Made by a program: the position numbers and the translations under genes
Notes under the pieces: model-generated
What the model was told of the DNA's origin: nothing
The model's database searches: none
The model's input: the letters and a program-made list of their open reading frames with translations, nothing else
Source of the DNA: Luteithermobacter gelatinilyticus
Lineage (GTDB): Bacteria; Pseudomonadota; Alphaproteobacteria; Sphingomonadales; Emcibacteraceae
Reading direction: 5' to 3'
NCBI RefSeq assembly: GCF_005849285.1
Contig: NZ_CP040517.1
Location: 1,370,501-1,434,500 of the forward strand
Length of the DNA: 64,000 nucleotides
Shown here: piece after piece, positions 9,224-17,536 of the stretch
How the letters are laid out: each line of letters opens with the position of its first letter
Position numbering within the stretch: position 1 is the stretch's first letter

Positions 9224-10444
9224 CTATGATACCGTCGATTTTTCCGGGGTCAGGTCTTTTTCAAAAAGGCGGTAGGTCTTGTCATGTTGACACCCGATGG
9301 TTTCCAGCATTTTTTGCAGGCGGGTGTTTTCCTCCAGAACCCATCCCAGTTCCGCATGTGTGCAGCCGGCGGCCACGGCATGGATACGGCAGGTTTCAAT
9401 CAGTGAAAAAGCCATGGCCCCGCCCAGTGCGCTATTCTGATGTTGGTGGCGTACTCCCATCAGCGGCACGCGCACGGTTTTATAGGAGGGGCGGAGTTTT
9501 AACCGCCAGAGCAGTTTGAAAATACCCGTGGGTAGCAGCCGGCCGTTTAGGTCGTGAATGATTTCATTCAGATTGGGCAGGGTGACCATCATGGCCTGGG
9601 CTTCGCCGTCCAGTTCCGCAATGTAAGTGAAATCCTCGCGGATCAGGAGCTTGAGATCCTTAACCGCCTGTTGAAGTTCCTTTTCCGTAAACGGCAAAAA
9701 CCCCCAGTTTTGGGACCAAGCGTCATTATAGATATCCAGAATGATGCGCAAATCCCGGTCATACTGTTTCATATTGATGGGGCGGATGGTGATCCGGTCA
9801 TTGGCCAGTACCCTTTTGACCAGCTTGTCGATGGCCGGCGGCAAGATTTCCTGGGTAATATCCAGCCAGTAGGCCCAGACATCCTTGACTTTCCGGTACC
9901 CGGCCGCCGTAACCAGTGTCTGGTAATAGGGACGGCTGTACGGCATCATCAGCATAGGTGGCCTGTGATACCCGTCCACCAGCATGCCGGTTTCTTCATT
10001 GATGGATAGGCTGAACGGGCCGATTATTTTTGTCATGCCTTGGTCACGCAGCCAGGCTTCAGCCGTTTCGAAAAGGGCCGCGGCGACAGCTTGGTCTTCA
10101 ATGCAGTCGAAAAAACCGAAATGTCCAATCCTCTTCCCGTGATATTTGGGCACCAGGTCGTCGATCTGAGCGGAAATGCGGCCGACAACCTCGCCGCCCC
10201 GGCGGGCGATCCAGTATCGGGCGCGGGCATGTTCGAAAAAGGGATTCTTGTCCCGGTTTAAAATATCCCGACGTTCCATCTCCAAAGGCGCCACCCATTG
10301 TGGGTCATCAGCGAAAACCATATGCGGCAGCCGGATGAAACTGTTGAGCTGCTGTTTTGTGGTGACTTCCTCGATCTGCACAGCGGACTGTTTCACGTCA
10401 GGCTTTTCCTTCTGGAGTGTTGGGCTGGACTGTCGGGCTATCAT
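9224..10444 (-). CDS. bcerS: GNAT-fold N-acyltransferase, candidate bacterial ceramide synthase
   Basis: A 406-residue protein. The N-terminal third (about 25-185) contains a GNAT-like region (PLEMERRDILNRDKNPFFEH, IARRGGEVVGRISAQID, IIGPFSLSINEETGMLVDGY). A second GNAT-like half ends in HAELGWVLEENTRLQKMLE. This large two-part GNAT type includes the Caulobacter ceramide synthase, which N-acylates the sphingoid base and is unrelated to eukaryotic Lass proteins. The family also has members annotated only as N-acetyltransferase. The assignment rests on family resemblance plus spt, ACP, cerR and acyl-AMP ligase genes within 9 kb. It lies 28 bp downstream of the fatty acid hydroxylase gene, probably in one transcript. 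Confidence 0.72.
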   Translation of the reverse strand: MIARQSSPTLQKEKPDVKQSAVQIEEVTTKQQLNSFIRLPHMVFADDPQWVAPLEMERRDILNRDKNPFFEHARARYWIARRGGEVVGRISAQIDDLVPKYHGKRIGHFGFFDCIEDQAVAAALFETAEAWLRDQGMTKIIGPFSLSINEETGMLVDGYHRPPMLMMPYSRPYYQTLVTAAGYRKVKDVWAYWLDITQEILPPAIDKLVKRVLANDRITIRPINMKQYDRDLRIILDIYNDAWSQNWGFLPFTEKELQQAVKDLKLLIREDFTYIAELDGEAQAMMVTLPNLNEIIHDLNGRLLPTGIFKLLWRLKLRPSYKTVRVPLMGVRHQHQNSALGGAMAFSLIETCRIHAVAAGCTHAELGWVLEENTRLQKMLETIGCQHDKTYRLFEKDLTPEKSTVS

Positions 10445-10472
10445 ATCAGGCCGGAATGATGCCAGAAAGGTG

Positions 10473-11285
10473 CTATTCCGCGGCCGTCTGTGTGTGCTCC
10501 GTAGCGGTTTTCTTATCTTTGGAAGTGTGTTTCAGCCGCCGTTCCCGGGGGGAATTATGGCTGACCCCGCCGGACATACGGGCAACCCAGGGATATTTTT
10601 CGGCCATTTCTGCGGTATATCCCAGGTCAAAGACTGTGGGGCTTTTTTCCAGTTCTGCGGGGTTGTCCTGATAGGTGCCGAACAATTTGTCCAGCCAGAA
10701 ACTCATGATGCCGTAATTGACTTTTTCATTCTGAAAATGATGCATCACATGAAGTTTCTTGATTTTCTTCACATATTCATTTTTGGGCTTATAGGACAAA
10801 TGCATAATGCAGTGGAAGAACTCATAAAAACAGGTAATGATCAAGCCCGTCGCAAACGCGGTTGCCGCGCCGCCAATGCCATCCAGCAGATACCCCACCG
10901 GAATGGTGGCCAAGGCAATCAGCGGCATGGTGGTATAGAGGGCCCCAAACAGAATGGACAAATCATAAGGGTCCTGGTGGTGATCATAATGCACCCGCTT
11001 CCAGGTCCGCGCGGTAATGGGGTTCTTATAAAAGATGTTGCCATGCAGAATATAGCGATGGGCCAGATACCAGACGAGGGGGTAAACCACATAGGTGATG
11101 GCCACGGCCGCTACATTGGCCCATAGACTGGTGACATGGGTTGCGGCAATATATATGGAGATCAGGGCAGCAATAATATATCCCTGAATGGCATAATATT
11201 GGAAATACGCCACCACCAATTCCTTTAAAGTCATCTTGTCCAGATGATGGGTTTTGTTTTTCCAGAAACCAAATCGTGCAACCAC
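10473..11285 (-). CDS. Fatty acid hydroxylase / sterol desaturase family membrane protein
   Basis: A 270-residue membrane di-iron oxygenase. Histidine boxes are visible in the expected order: HRYILHG (about 76-82), HYDHH (about 99-103), EFFHCIMH and HVMHH. Three or four hydrophobic stretches surround them (VVAYFQYYAIQGYIIAALIS; VAAVAITYVVYPLVWYL). The C-terminus is charged and soluble. Enzymes of this superfamily hydroxylate or desaturate lipid chains, including ceramides. Between the ceramide synthase candidate and lptG, hydroxylation of a ceramide or its fatty acid is the simplest inference; the substrate cannot be read from sequence. Confidence 0.85.
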   Translation of the reverse strand: MVARFGFWKNKTHHLDKMTLKELVVAYFQYYAIQGYIIAALISIYIAATHVTSLWANVAAVAITYVVYPLVWYLAHRYILHGNIFYKNPITARTWKRVHYDHHQDPYDLSILFGALYTTMPLIALATIPVGYLLDGIGGAATAFATGLIITCFYEFFHCIMHLSYKPKNEYVKKIKKLHVMHHFQNEKVNYGIMSFWLDKLFGTYQDNPAELEKSPTVFDLGYTAEMAEKYPWVARMSGGVSHNSPRERRLKHTSKDKKTATEHTQTAAE

Positions 11286-11382
11286 CTGTTATCTCCTGTG
11301 CCTTCTCTGTGAAAGCTTTACGCTAAAATATAGTGTCCGGATGCAATTATCCAATTGTTTTTGCAGATTTCCTTGATCGGGA

Positions 11383-12510
11383 TCATTCTTCGGTCAAAAG
11401 AATAAAACTGATCCCGGCCAGACCAAATAGCAAGAACGGCAGCCATCCGGCCACAATGGCGGGAACGGCGCCATATTGCCCTAATGCCACAAATAGATTG
11501 TTGATGACAAAATAACTGAACCCCAAAGCCAGTGTCAGCAGAATACGCCCGAACAGATTTCCGCCGCGATGCAGTCCGAATGCGGCAAGTCCCGCGAGAA
11601 GCGGCATGAGAAGTGTGCTCAGGGGCGAAACGAATTTCTGATGGAGATAGGTTTTCAGATCGTTTGTGACGTGTCCTTCGCGCTCAAGCTGATCAATGGC
11701 GGTCAGCAATTGTTGTAGATTGACCTGATCCGCCTTGATGCCCAAAGCAATAAAACGTTCAGGCGGCACATTGGTTTTCCAGTCCAGGTTTTCGAGAGGG
11801 GTTACCTTCAGGGTGTCAATATCGAACTTCTTGACTTCAAAAAGCTTCCATTTGCCGTCCCGGTAGACTGCAAAGTCGGCCTTGATCAGGGCCTTGACCT
11901 GCAACTGGTCATTGCGGATATATTGGGTGACCCGGTCCAGCAGAAGAATGCTGCCATTGCGGCTGGCACTTTCGGCCTTGATCAGGTTGTTCCCATCCGT
12001 CACCCAGCTGTCGTAAACCCGGTCCGGCGCCGGCGGCACATTGGCGGCAAAATCATGTTCTTCCCAGTTTTTCAGCTCTGCTCTCGCGGTGACGGCAATT
12101 GTTTCATTAAACACAAAATGAATGGCAGCAACCAGCCCGGACATCAAAATCAGCGGCAATATTATGCGAAAGGCATTCCAGCCTGCTGCTTTCATGATGA
12201 TGACTTCGTTGTGAATATTCAGTCCCGCCAATGACAAAATGGCGGCCAGCAACGCAACAAAAGGAGAAAACAATGAGACAAGTTGCGGCATGCGAAGCGT
12301 GACATAGGTCCACAAGTCAGCAAGGGTCGCGCCATCGCCGGCCAGAATGTCATCGGATTTGGCCAAGAGATCAAGAACCTGCAATGTTGAAATCAGGCCG
12401 ACCAGAATAATTACATAACGAATGATGAATACCCGCGCCAGATACAGGTCAAGGCTTCCGGGATTGAACATCTGACCGATGACACTGGAAAATTTTGTTA
12501 TTCTGTCCAT
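11383..12510 (-). CDS. lptG: LptG/YjgQ family permease
   Basis: Inner-membrane permease of the LptF/LptG family. LptB2FG normally extracts LPS and drives it across the periplasm via LptC. It is 375 residues: an N-terminal membrane block (about 20-130), a periplasmic beta-jellyroll (about 140-270, with YDSWVTDGNNLIKAESASRNG) and a C-terminal membrane block (about 295-372). lptF precedes it with a 1-nt gap. In Caulobacter a comparable lptF/lptG pair sits in the sphingolipid locus and has been linked to sphingolipid export, so this copy may carry LPS, sphingolipid or both. Confidence 0.9.
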   Translation of the reverse strand: MDRITKFSSVIGQMFNPGSLDLYLARVFIIRYVIILVGLISTLQVLDLLAKSDDILAGDGATLADLWTYVTLRMPQLVSLFSPFVALLAAILSLAGLNIHNEVIIMKAAGWNAFRIILPLILMSGLVAAIHFVFNETIAVTARAELKNWEEHDFAANVPPAPDRVYDSWVTDGNNLIKAESASRNGSILLLDRVTQYIRNDQLQVKALIKADFAVYRDGKWKLFEVKKFDIDTLKVTPLENLDWKTNVPPERFIALGIKADQVNLQQLLTAIDQLEREGHVTNDLKTYLHQKFVSPLSTLLMPLLAGLAAFGLHRGGNLFGRILLTLALGFSYFVINNLFVALGQYGAVPAIVAGWLPFLLFGLAGISFILLTEE

Positions 12511-12511
12511 G

Positions 12512-13687
12512 TCAGTTCACCGCACTCAGGCGCCGGGCAATTTTGCCGACGGCTTCCACCATTGCTTCATATACAATTTCCAGTTTCCTCAGCGGCATGC
12601 CGCCCACTTTATAGGCACCTACATAATAAAGCCGCGTTGTCAGCAAAATGAATAGCAGTGTCGGCCCCCAGATGGACAGCCAGGGCGATATCGCCCCTTC
12701 CGAGGCAAAGGCCAGACCGAATTCTAGAAGTTTGTGGTACACCAGCAGCACAACAATTCCGACGGAAATGCCCAGTGCTCGCCCGGACCGTTTGGCGACC
12801 AGGCCCAACGGCATGGCCAGGAAAGGGACGATCAGAATGGACAGCGCCCGCGCCGTACGGGAATGCAGGGCCGCAACGTAGGCTTCGTTACCGCTGTTGC
12901 GTTGTTGCCAGAGTTCAAGAAAGGTCATTTCTCGCGCATCTTCGCCACGCTCACGGAACTGTTCAAAAAGCGGCACATGAATAGGCAGGTCATGCATTTC
13001 AAAGTTCATGACCCGGGGACGGCTCTGGCTGATATCCAGATCAATCAACGTGCCGTTATAAAGTCTCAGGATCAGATAACGTTCGTCCGGAGAAACAAAA
13101 AAGCCGCCTTTTTTGGCGCTGATGGACTGAATCCGCCCGTCGGGACTTTCCTTTTGCGCGAAGATGTCAATCAGCTCGCGGCCCGACTGGCGGGATTCCT
13201 CGATCCTGAGGGTTAGCCCGTCGCCAAGGTCCGTAAAGGCGCCGGCCTTGATACTGGCGCCGAGGGCACCGCTGCGAACATCAAAATACAGGCCGTTATA
13301 GGCGTAACGGCTGTAGGGTTGGACAAACCCCACCACGATAACATTGACCATCAGCAGAAAGATGGCAATACCCAGTGAGGGCAAAAGCAGACGATTGAGG
13401 CTGAGACCGCTGGCCAGCAGGGCGTCCAGCTCGCTGTTCAGCGCCAGTTTGCGTATGGCCAGCAACACGCCCAGAAACATGGCGAGCGGAATAACCAGCG
13501 TGAGATATTGCGGCATGAGATTGCCCAGCATCCGCCAGACAATGTCAATAGGGCCGCCCTGATTGATTACAAAATCAAACAGGGTGAGCATTTTTTCCAG
13601 CAACAGAAGTAATGCGGCAATCCCCAAAGTGATCACCAGCGGAATAATCGTTTCACGCAGAATGTAATAGTCAATTTTTTTGAGCAT
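12512..13687 (-). CDS. lptF: LptF/YjgP family permease
   Basis: Partner permease to the downstream lptG, 391 residues with the same plan: membrane helices at about 10-120 (LVITLGIAALLLLLEKMLTL, LMPQYLTLVIPLAMFLGVLL), a periplasmic jellyroll at about 140-270, and helices at about 285-365. The element SELDALLASGLSLNRLL after the second helix is the coupling region expected to contact the LptB ATPase. The start MLKKIDYYILRE is typical for LptF. It is divergent from the lipid kinase gene across about 225 bp. No lptB, lptA or lptC is in this window. Confidence 0.9.
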   Translation of the reverse strand: MLKKIDYYILRETIIPLVITLGIAALLLLLEKMLTLFDFVINQGGPIDIVWRMLGNLMPQYLTLVIPLAMFLGVLLAIRKLALNSELDALLASGLSLNRLLLPSLGIAIFLLMVNVIVVGFVQPYSRYAYNGLYFDVRSGALGASIKAGAFTDLGDGLTLRIEESRQSGRELIDIFAQKESPDGRIQSISAKKGGFFVSPDERYLILRLYNGTLIDLDISQSRPRVMNFEMHDLPIHVPLFEQFRERGEDAREMTFLELWQQRNSGNEAYVAALHSRTARALSILIVPFLAMPLGLVAKRSGRALGISVGIVVLLVYHKLLEFGLAFASEGAISPWLSIWGPTLLFILLTTRLYYVGAYKVGGMPLRKLEIVYEAMVEAVGKIARRLSAVN

Positions 13688-13912
13688 TGCTGATCATACC
13701 GCACGGGGTTTTGCTATTTTGGGCTGGATTTTGCGCGCAATCCTGCCTATAGCTGCTAGTACAAAAAATATACCGAAAAGGGAAATGCTTTTTCCCTGTT
13801 TACAGGTCCGGGCTAAGATTTTTTTATGTCCATTATGCGGCGGATAATCAAATAATGGCCATAATTTTCTTATGCCTTGCTGTCAGAATAACAGAATAAC
13901 CGGAAAAAAGAA

Positions 13913-14875
13913 TTGAGCATTATTGCCATCCTGACCAGCCCGGCGTCATTCGAGGGCACCGATGAAATGACCCGATTGAGAGAGGTCATTCATGGCGGCT
14001 CGGGCATTATTCATTATGAAGTGGAAAAACACAATCATATCGGTGAGGCGCTCCGGACTTTTGCACGAAGTGGCGCGAAGGCGCTTGTCATTATCGGGGA
14101 CAAGGCTCTGGCGTCGGCGACATTTGAATTTCTGGTGGAAAAAAATCCCTTTGACGGCCCTCCGCCGCCGATCGCCATATTACCGGCCGGGGATAATAAT
14201 ATTGTGGCCGAAAATCTTGGTGCTGTCAGCGCGGTTCCTCATCGGGAATTAACGCGGATACTGGAACGTCATAAAAACGGACGGCTTCTGCAGGACAGTC
14301 TGAGCTTGCCGCTGATGAAAATTGAAGGCGTTTATGGGGTTGGAACCTTATATGGCCTGTTTTTCTGTACCGGGGAGATTATCGGCGAAAAAGCCCTGTT
14401 TCATCGTGGTTTTGCGCCGCCGGGACTACGGCGGCGTTTGGGACATGCCTGGCGGGCGTTGGCAGTTACCCGGAAAGCCTATCTGCGTGCCCTTAAAGAT
14501 AAAAATATGGACAAAACCATCCGTATTAACGTCAATCAGCGCGGCGCGGTTGTGGGACGATTCTTTATGGTGGTGCTGACTACAATGAACAGAGGGCTTC
14601 TTGGAGCCGAGTTGCCAGAGGCATCGGAGGGGGCACACCTGAATTTTCTGAGCGTGGAAAACACGTCGGATGCTGTTCTGAAAAATGGTCGGCAGCTGGT
14701 CAGGGGCCGGTATGAAAACCGTGTCCTTCCAGGACTGGTCATGAGTCGTGTACGGCATGTCCGCCTTGTCCAGGACGGCCGGTTTATTCTGGACGGAAGT
14801 TATTTTGAGCCGGATAAAAACGGCGAACTGCTGATTTCCGCAACAGTTCGCCTGAATTTTATCCTTTTATCCTGA
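13913..14875 (+). CDS. Diacylglycerol-kinase-family protein, possible ceramide/sphingoid kinase
   Basis: A 320-residue protein with the fold pattern of the DAGK/sphingosine kinase/YegS family: an ATP-binding N-terminal half and a beta-rich C-terminal half. The nucleotide motif normally reading GGDGT is IIGDKALASATF (about 62-73), while the second glycine-rich motif survives as PAGDNNIVAENLG (about 91-103). It is the only plus-strand gene inside the sphingolipid locus and is convergent with spt. Caulobacter encodes a ceramide kinase of this family in its equivalent locus, so a ceramide or phospho-ceramide role is likely but unproven. The start is TTG at 13913: an in-frame TAA stop lies at 13889-13891, and a weak GGAAAAAAG precedes it. 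Confidence 0.7.
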   Translation: MSIIAILTSPASFEGTDEMTRLREVIHGGSGIIHYEVEKHNHIGEALRTFARSGAKALVIIGDKALASATFEFLVEKNPFDGPPPPIAILPAGDNNIVAENLGAVSAVPHRELTRILERHKNGRLLQDSLSLPLMKIEGVYGVGTLYGLFFCTGEIIGEKALFHRGFAPPGLRRRLGHAWRALAVTRKAYLRALKDKNMDKTIRINVNQRGAVVGRFFMVVLTTMNRGLLGAELPEASEGAHLNFLSVENTSDAVLKNGRQLVRGRYENRVLPGLVMSRVRHVRLVQDGRFILDGSYFEPDKNGELLISATVRLNFILLS

Positions 14876-14903
14876 TTATCCTTTTATCCCAGCCGGGGAG
14901 GAC

Positions 14904-16136
14904 TCAGGCCGTTTGCAACCGCCGGAGGTCCTGTTTTAAGACCCCCATGCGCTCGCCCACAAGTTTGAATTTTTCAAGCATCAGGTCAATTTGTTCAAAA
15001 CTGTGAGCGGCCGACAGGCTGCATCTTAACAGATTATAATTGTTGGGAGTTGCAGGAGGCAGGGCCAGATTGACATAGACCCCTTCTTTGATCAGTTCGC
15101 CCCAGAATGCGATGGCCGTTTGAATATCGTCGATAATGACAGCAGCAATGGGGCTTTCCCCTGTGGTGCCCATGTTAAAGCCAATATCCGCGAGCCCTTT
15201 GTTCAGGCGCATGGAATTGTCGAGCAGTTTTTCGCGCAGATTGGTGCTGGCAATGATTTGCAGGGCCTTGGTCGCGGAAGCCACCACAGACGGGGGCAGG
15301 GAGGCCGTAAACATATAGGGACGGCAAACCAGGCGGAGCACCTCGAATTTGGGATGGTTGGAAACGCAATAACCGCCAATGGTGCCCACGCTCTTGCTAA
15401 AAGTGCCGACAATGAAATCAATCTGGTCTTCGACCCCCTGGGCCTGGGCCACGCCCCGGCCGGTTTTGCCAAACACGCCGATGGAGTGGGCCTCATCCAC
15501 CAGAATATAGGCATTGTGTTTCTTGGACACGGCGGCGAGTTCCTTTAATGGTGCCTGGTCGCCAAGCATGCTGTAAACCCCTTCCACGACAACCAGAATT
15601 CCGGCGTCCGGGTCTTGGCGGCGGACGCGGGTTAACCGCTTGTCCAGATTTTCGGGATCATTATGGGTAAAGCGAATGACAGTGGCGTTGCCCATGGCGC
15701 AGCCATCATAAATACTGGCGTGGCTATCGGCGTCAATCAGGACATAGTCCTTGGGACCGGCGAGGGTGGAGATAATGCCGAGATTAGCCTGATAACCGGT
15801 GGAAAAAACCATGGCGTGTTTGGTGCCATAGAATTTCTTGAGCTCTTCTTCCAGTTTTTTATGGCTGTGATAGGTGCCATTGAGCACGCGGGAGCCGGTG
15901 GTGCCGGTGCCCTGGGTGAGAAGGGCTTCCTGTGCGGCAGCAACGGCATCCTCATTAAAAGTCATGCCCATGTAATTATTGGTGCCCGCCAGAATGGTTT
16001 TACGGCCGTTAATGATGGCCTCTGTGGGAGAAAGGATTTTCTCCATACTGACGGTAAACGGGTTCCCTTCCCCTTCCGGCAGAGCACGGAAATGGTTCAG
16101 GGTTGTGTCGAATTTTTCAAATAAATCGGTAGTCAT
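14904..16136 (-). CDS. spt: Serine palmitoyltransferase
   Basis: PLP-dependent alpha-oxoamine synthase that condenses serine with an acyl thioester to 3-ketosphinganine, the committed step of sphingolipid synthesis. It is 410 residues, soluble and full length. The PLP lysine is K248 in GTFSKSVGTIGGY, DEAH is at 214-217, and a PLP-stacking histidine is expected at H139 (DADSHASIYDG). Close relatives are KBL and AONS; the assignment to Spt rests on motif context and on the partner ACP, reductase and acyl-AMP ligase genes. The start overlaps the ACP gene stop by ATGA, suggesting coupled translation. Confidence 0.9.
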   Translation of the reverse strand: MTTDLFEKFDTTLNHFRALPEGEGNPFTVSMEKILSPTEAIINGRKTILAGTNNYMGMTFNEDAVAAAQEALLTQGTGTTGSRVLNGTYHSHKKLEEELKKFYGTKHAMVFSTGYQANLGIISTLAGPKDYVLIDADSHASIYDGCAMGNATVIRFTHNDPENLDKRLTRVRRQDPDAGILVVVEGVYSMLGDQAPLKELAAVSKKHNAYILVDEAHSIGVFGKTGRGVAQAQGVEDQIDFIVGTFSKSVGTIGGYCVSNHPKFEVLRLVCRPYMFTASLPPSVVASATKALQIIASTNLREKLLDNSMRLNKGLADIGFNMGTTGESPIAAVIIDDIQTAIAFWGELIKEGVYVNLALPPATPNNYNLLRCSLSAAHSFEQIDLMLEKFKLVGERMGVLKQDLRRLQTA

Positions 16137-16384
16137 TGGTCTTTAAGAATTTTTTCAACGGCTGCAGATACCTGACCGACTTTTTCCAGGTCCGGGAGAA
16201 TATTCAACGGGACCGTAATATCAAAATGATCCTCGATGGCGGCGACGAAGTCCATCACGGCCAGAGAATCTAGTTCCAGGTCGGTGGTAAAGGATGTATC
16301 CGCGGTCAGTTCGAGGCCTTTCGTATTGAAGGGCTCCAGCAGCGTAAAGATCTGCGTCAAAATCTCGTTATTGTCCTGTGTCAT
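16133..16384 (-). CDS. Dedicated acyl carrier protein for sphingolipid synthesis
   Basis: An 83-residue acidic ACP. The phosphopantetheine attachment serine is S40 in LELDSLAVMDF, and the second helix region AVMDFVAAIEDHFDI is typical. It overlaps spt by four bases. It probably presents the fatty acyl thioester made by the acyl-AMP ligase (17537-19279) to serine palmitoyltransferase. The ATG at 16384 was chosen because GAGGA lies just upstream; an in-frame ATG ten codons earlier lacks a good ribosome site. The AcpS at 32695 could activate it. Confidence 0.9.
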   Translation of the reverse strand: MTQDNNEILTQIFTLLEPFNTKGLELTADTSFTTDLELDSLAVMDFVAAIEDHFDITVPLNILPDLEKVGQVSAAVEKILKDQ

Positions 16385-16443
16385 ATTCCTCGCCCTAGTC
16401 ATGCTTCTCCGCAACAGGGAAAGCCATTCTAATTATCTATAGG

Positions 16444-17391
16444 TTATAATAAATTATTCTGTCTGTACCAGCGAAAACTTTTTTCAAGTCCCTCATGTAA
16501 TGAGACTTGCGGCTGCCAGGGAAGGACATCCTTAGCATGCTCATCCCGGCATATCCAGTCGGGATGACATAATTCGTTAACTTTTCCCGGAGAGACCATG
16601 GGGATGTAACGGAACAATTTTGACAAAATTATGTTGGCATGCGCAAAAGTTTTGAGCGGCGCGTGGCCCACAGTCAGTGAAAAAGCCGGGCGCCCAATGA
16701 GGCGGGCGGCGGTGGCAAAGACATCACCAAGCGCATATCCGCCTGGCGTACCGTCATCTATATCCAGGATTCGACCATAGGCGCTGTCCCGAAGCGCTGC
16801 ATCGGCCAATGCCGTGATCAGATCCTCTACATAAATGACCGCCACCCGGTTGGCCGGATTTCCCGGAACCAGCGCGAGACGCCATTTGAGGGATTTAAAA
16901 AGTTTGAGAATTTCCATATCCCCCGGGCCATAAATAGCTGGGGGGCGGAATATGGTCCAGGGCAGATCGTCCGGGGCCTCCCGGATCAGCATTTCTTCTC
17001 CCTGACGTTTACTTTCCGCATAGGCGGACAAATGGCGCTCCCGAGCCGCCAGAGACGAGAGCAGAATAAAATGAGGTCGGGCGTTCTGACGTTGTAGAGC
17101 GGCCAGCAGGGCCTGCACACTGTCGCGGTTGACCGTGGTGAATCCCTTGAAGTTGCGCGCCTTGACGGCGCCAGCAATGTGATACAACACCTCTGCCCCC
17201 ATCACCAGCTTTTCCAGGGCGGCCTTGTCTGCGAATGTGCCTTTGATCCAGGTGATGCCAGGGTGTTCGGGTTGGGGCCTGCGGGTAAGGGCGCGAACCT
17301 CTACTCCCCGGTCCGCAAGATAACGGATCAGGTGTGACCCGACAAAACCGGTGGCCCCTGTCACAGCGGCTGTTTTTATCATCTGACTCAA
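16444..17391 (-). CDS. cerR: NAD(P)-dependent epimerase/dehydratase, probable ceramide reductase CerR
   Basis: A 315-residue extended short-chain dehydrogenase. The Rossmann dinucleotide motif TGATGFVGSH is at about 11-20, and the catalytic YxxxK is in SAYAESKRQGE. In Caulobacter the homolog encoded beside spt reduces the 3-keto group of the sphingoid base or ceramide, and bacterial pathways use this family instead of the eukaryotic KDSR type. It is 59 bp upstream of the ACP gene and downstream of the acyl-AMP ligase. The C-terminal segment after residue 250 (FAHANIILSKLFRYIPMVSP) resembles an amphipathic membrane anchor. Confidence 0.8.
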   Translation of the reverse strand: MSQMIKTAAVTGATGFVGSHLIRYLADRGVEVRALTRRPQPEHPGITWIKGTFADKAALEKLVMGAEVLYHIAGAVKARNFKGFTTVNRDSVQALLAALQRQNARPHFILLSSLAARERHLSAYAESKRQGEEMLIREAPDDLPWTIFRPPAIYGPGDMEILKLFKSLKWRLALVPGNPANRVAVIYVEDLITALADAALRDSAYGRILDIDDGTPGGYALGDVFATAARLIGRPAFSLTVGHAPLKTFAHANIILSKLFRYIPMVSPGKVNELCHPDWICRDEHAKDVLPWQPQVSLHEGLEKSFRWYRQNNLL

Positions 17392-17420
17392 CGTATAAAC
17401 TTATTTCCAATCAAACGGTT

Positions 17421-17450
17421 CTAAAGTGAATTGTGATAGGTTTCACTCTG
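17421..17450 (+). repeat. Palindromic repeat copy 2 (short, diverged)
   Basis: Reads CTAAAGTGAATTGTGATAGG followed by a shortened right arm TTTCACTCTG. It matches the left arm and left core of the family at 43941 but has lost part of the centre. It lies between the acyl-AMP ligase and cerR genes. A 15-bp unit repeated twice (AGAGAGATTACCGTT / AGAGAGATTGCCGTT, about 17479-17508) lies next to it. Confidence 0.65.
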
Positions 17451-17519
17451 GCAACAAAGTAAAACGGTAACCCCTGCCAGAGAGATTACCGTTAGAGAGA
17501 TTGCCGTTAGGATTTTCAT
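17421..17519 (-). CDS. Possible small membrane peptide (32 aa), doubtful
   Basis: A 32-codon frame beginning 17 bp after the acyl-AMP ligase stop. It reads as a hydrophobic N-terminus (MKILTAISLTVISLAGVTVL) followed by LCC and a short polar tail. No clear ribosome site is visible, so translation would depend on coupling to the upstream gene. Its last codons and TAG stop come from the palindromic repeat. It looks like a leader or small membrane peptide, but it could be chance. Confidence 0.25.
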   Translation of the reverse strand: MKILTAISLTVISLAGVTVLLCCQSETYHNSL

Positions 17520-17536
17520 TTCGTCAACCGGATGGC

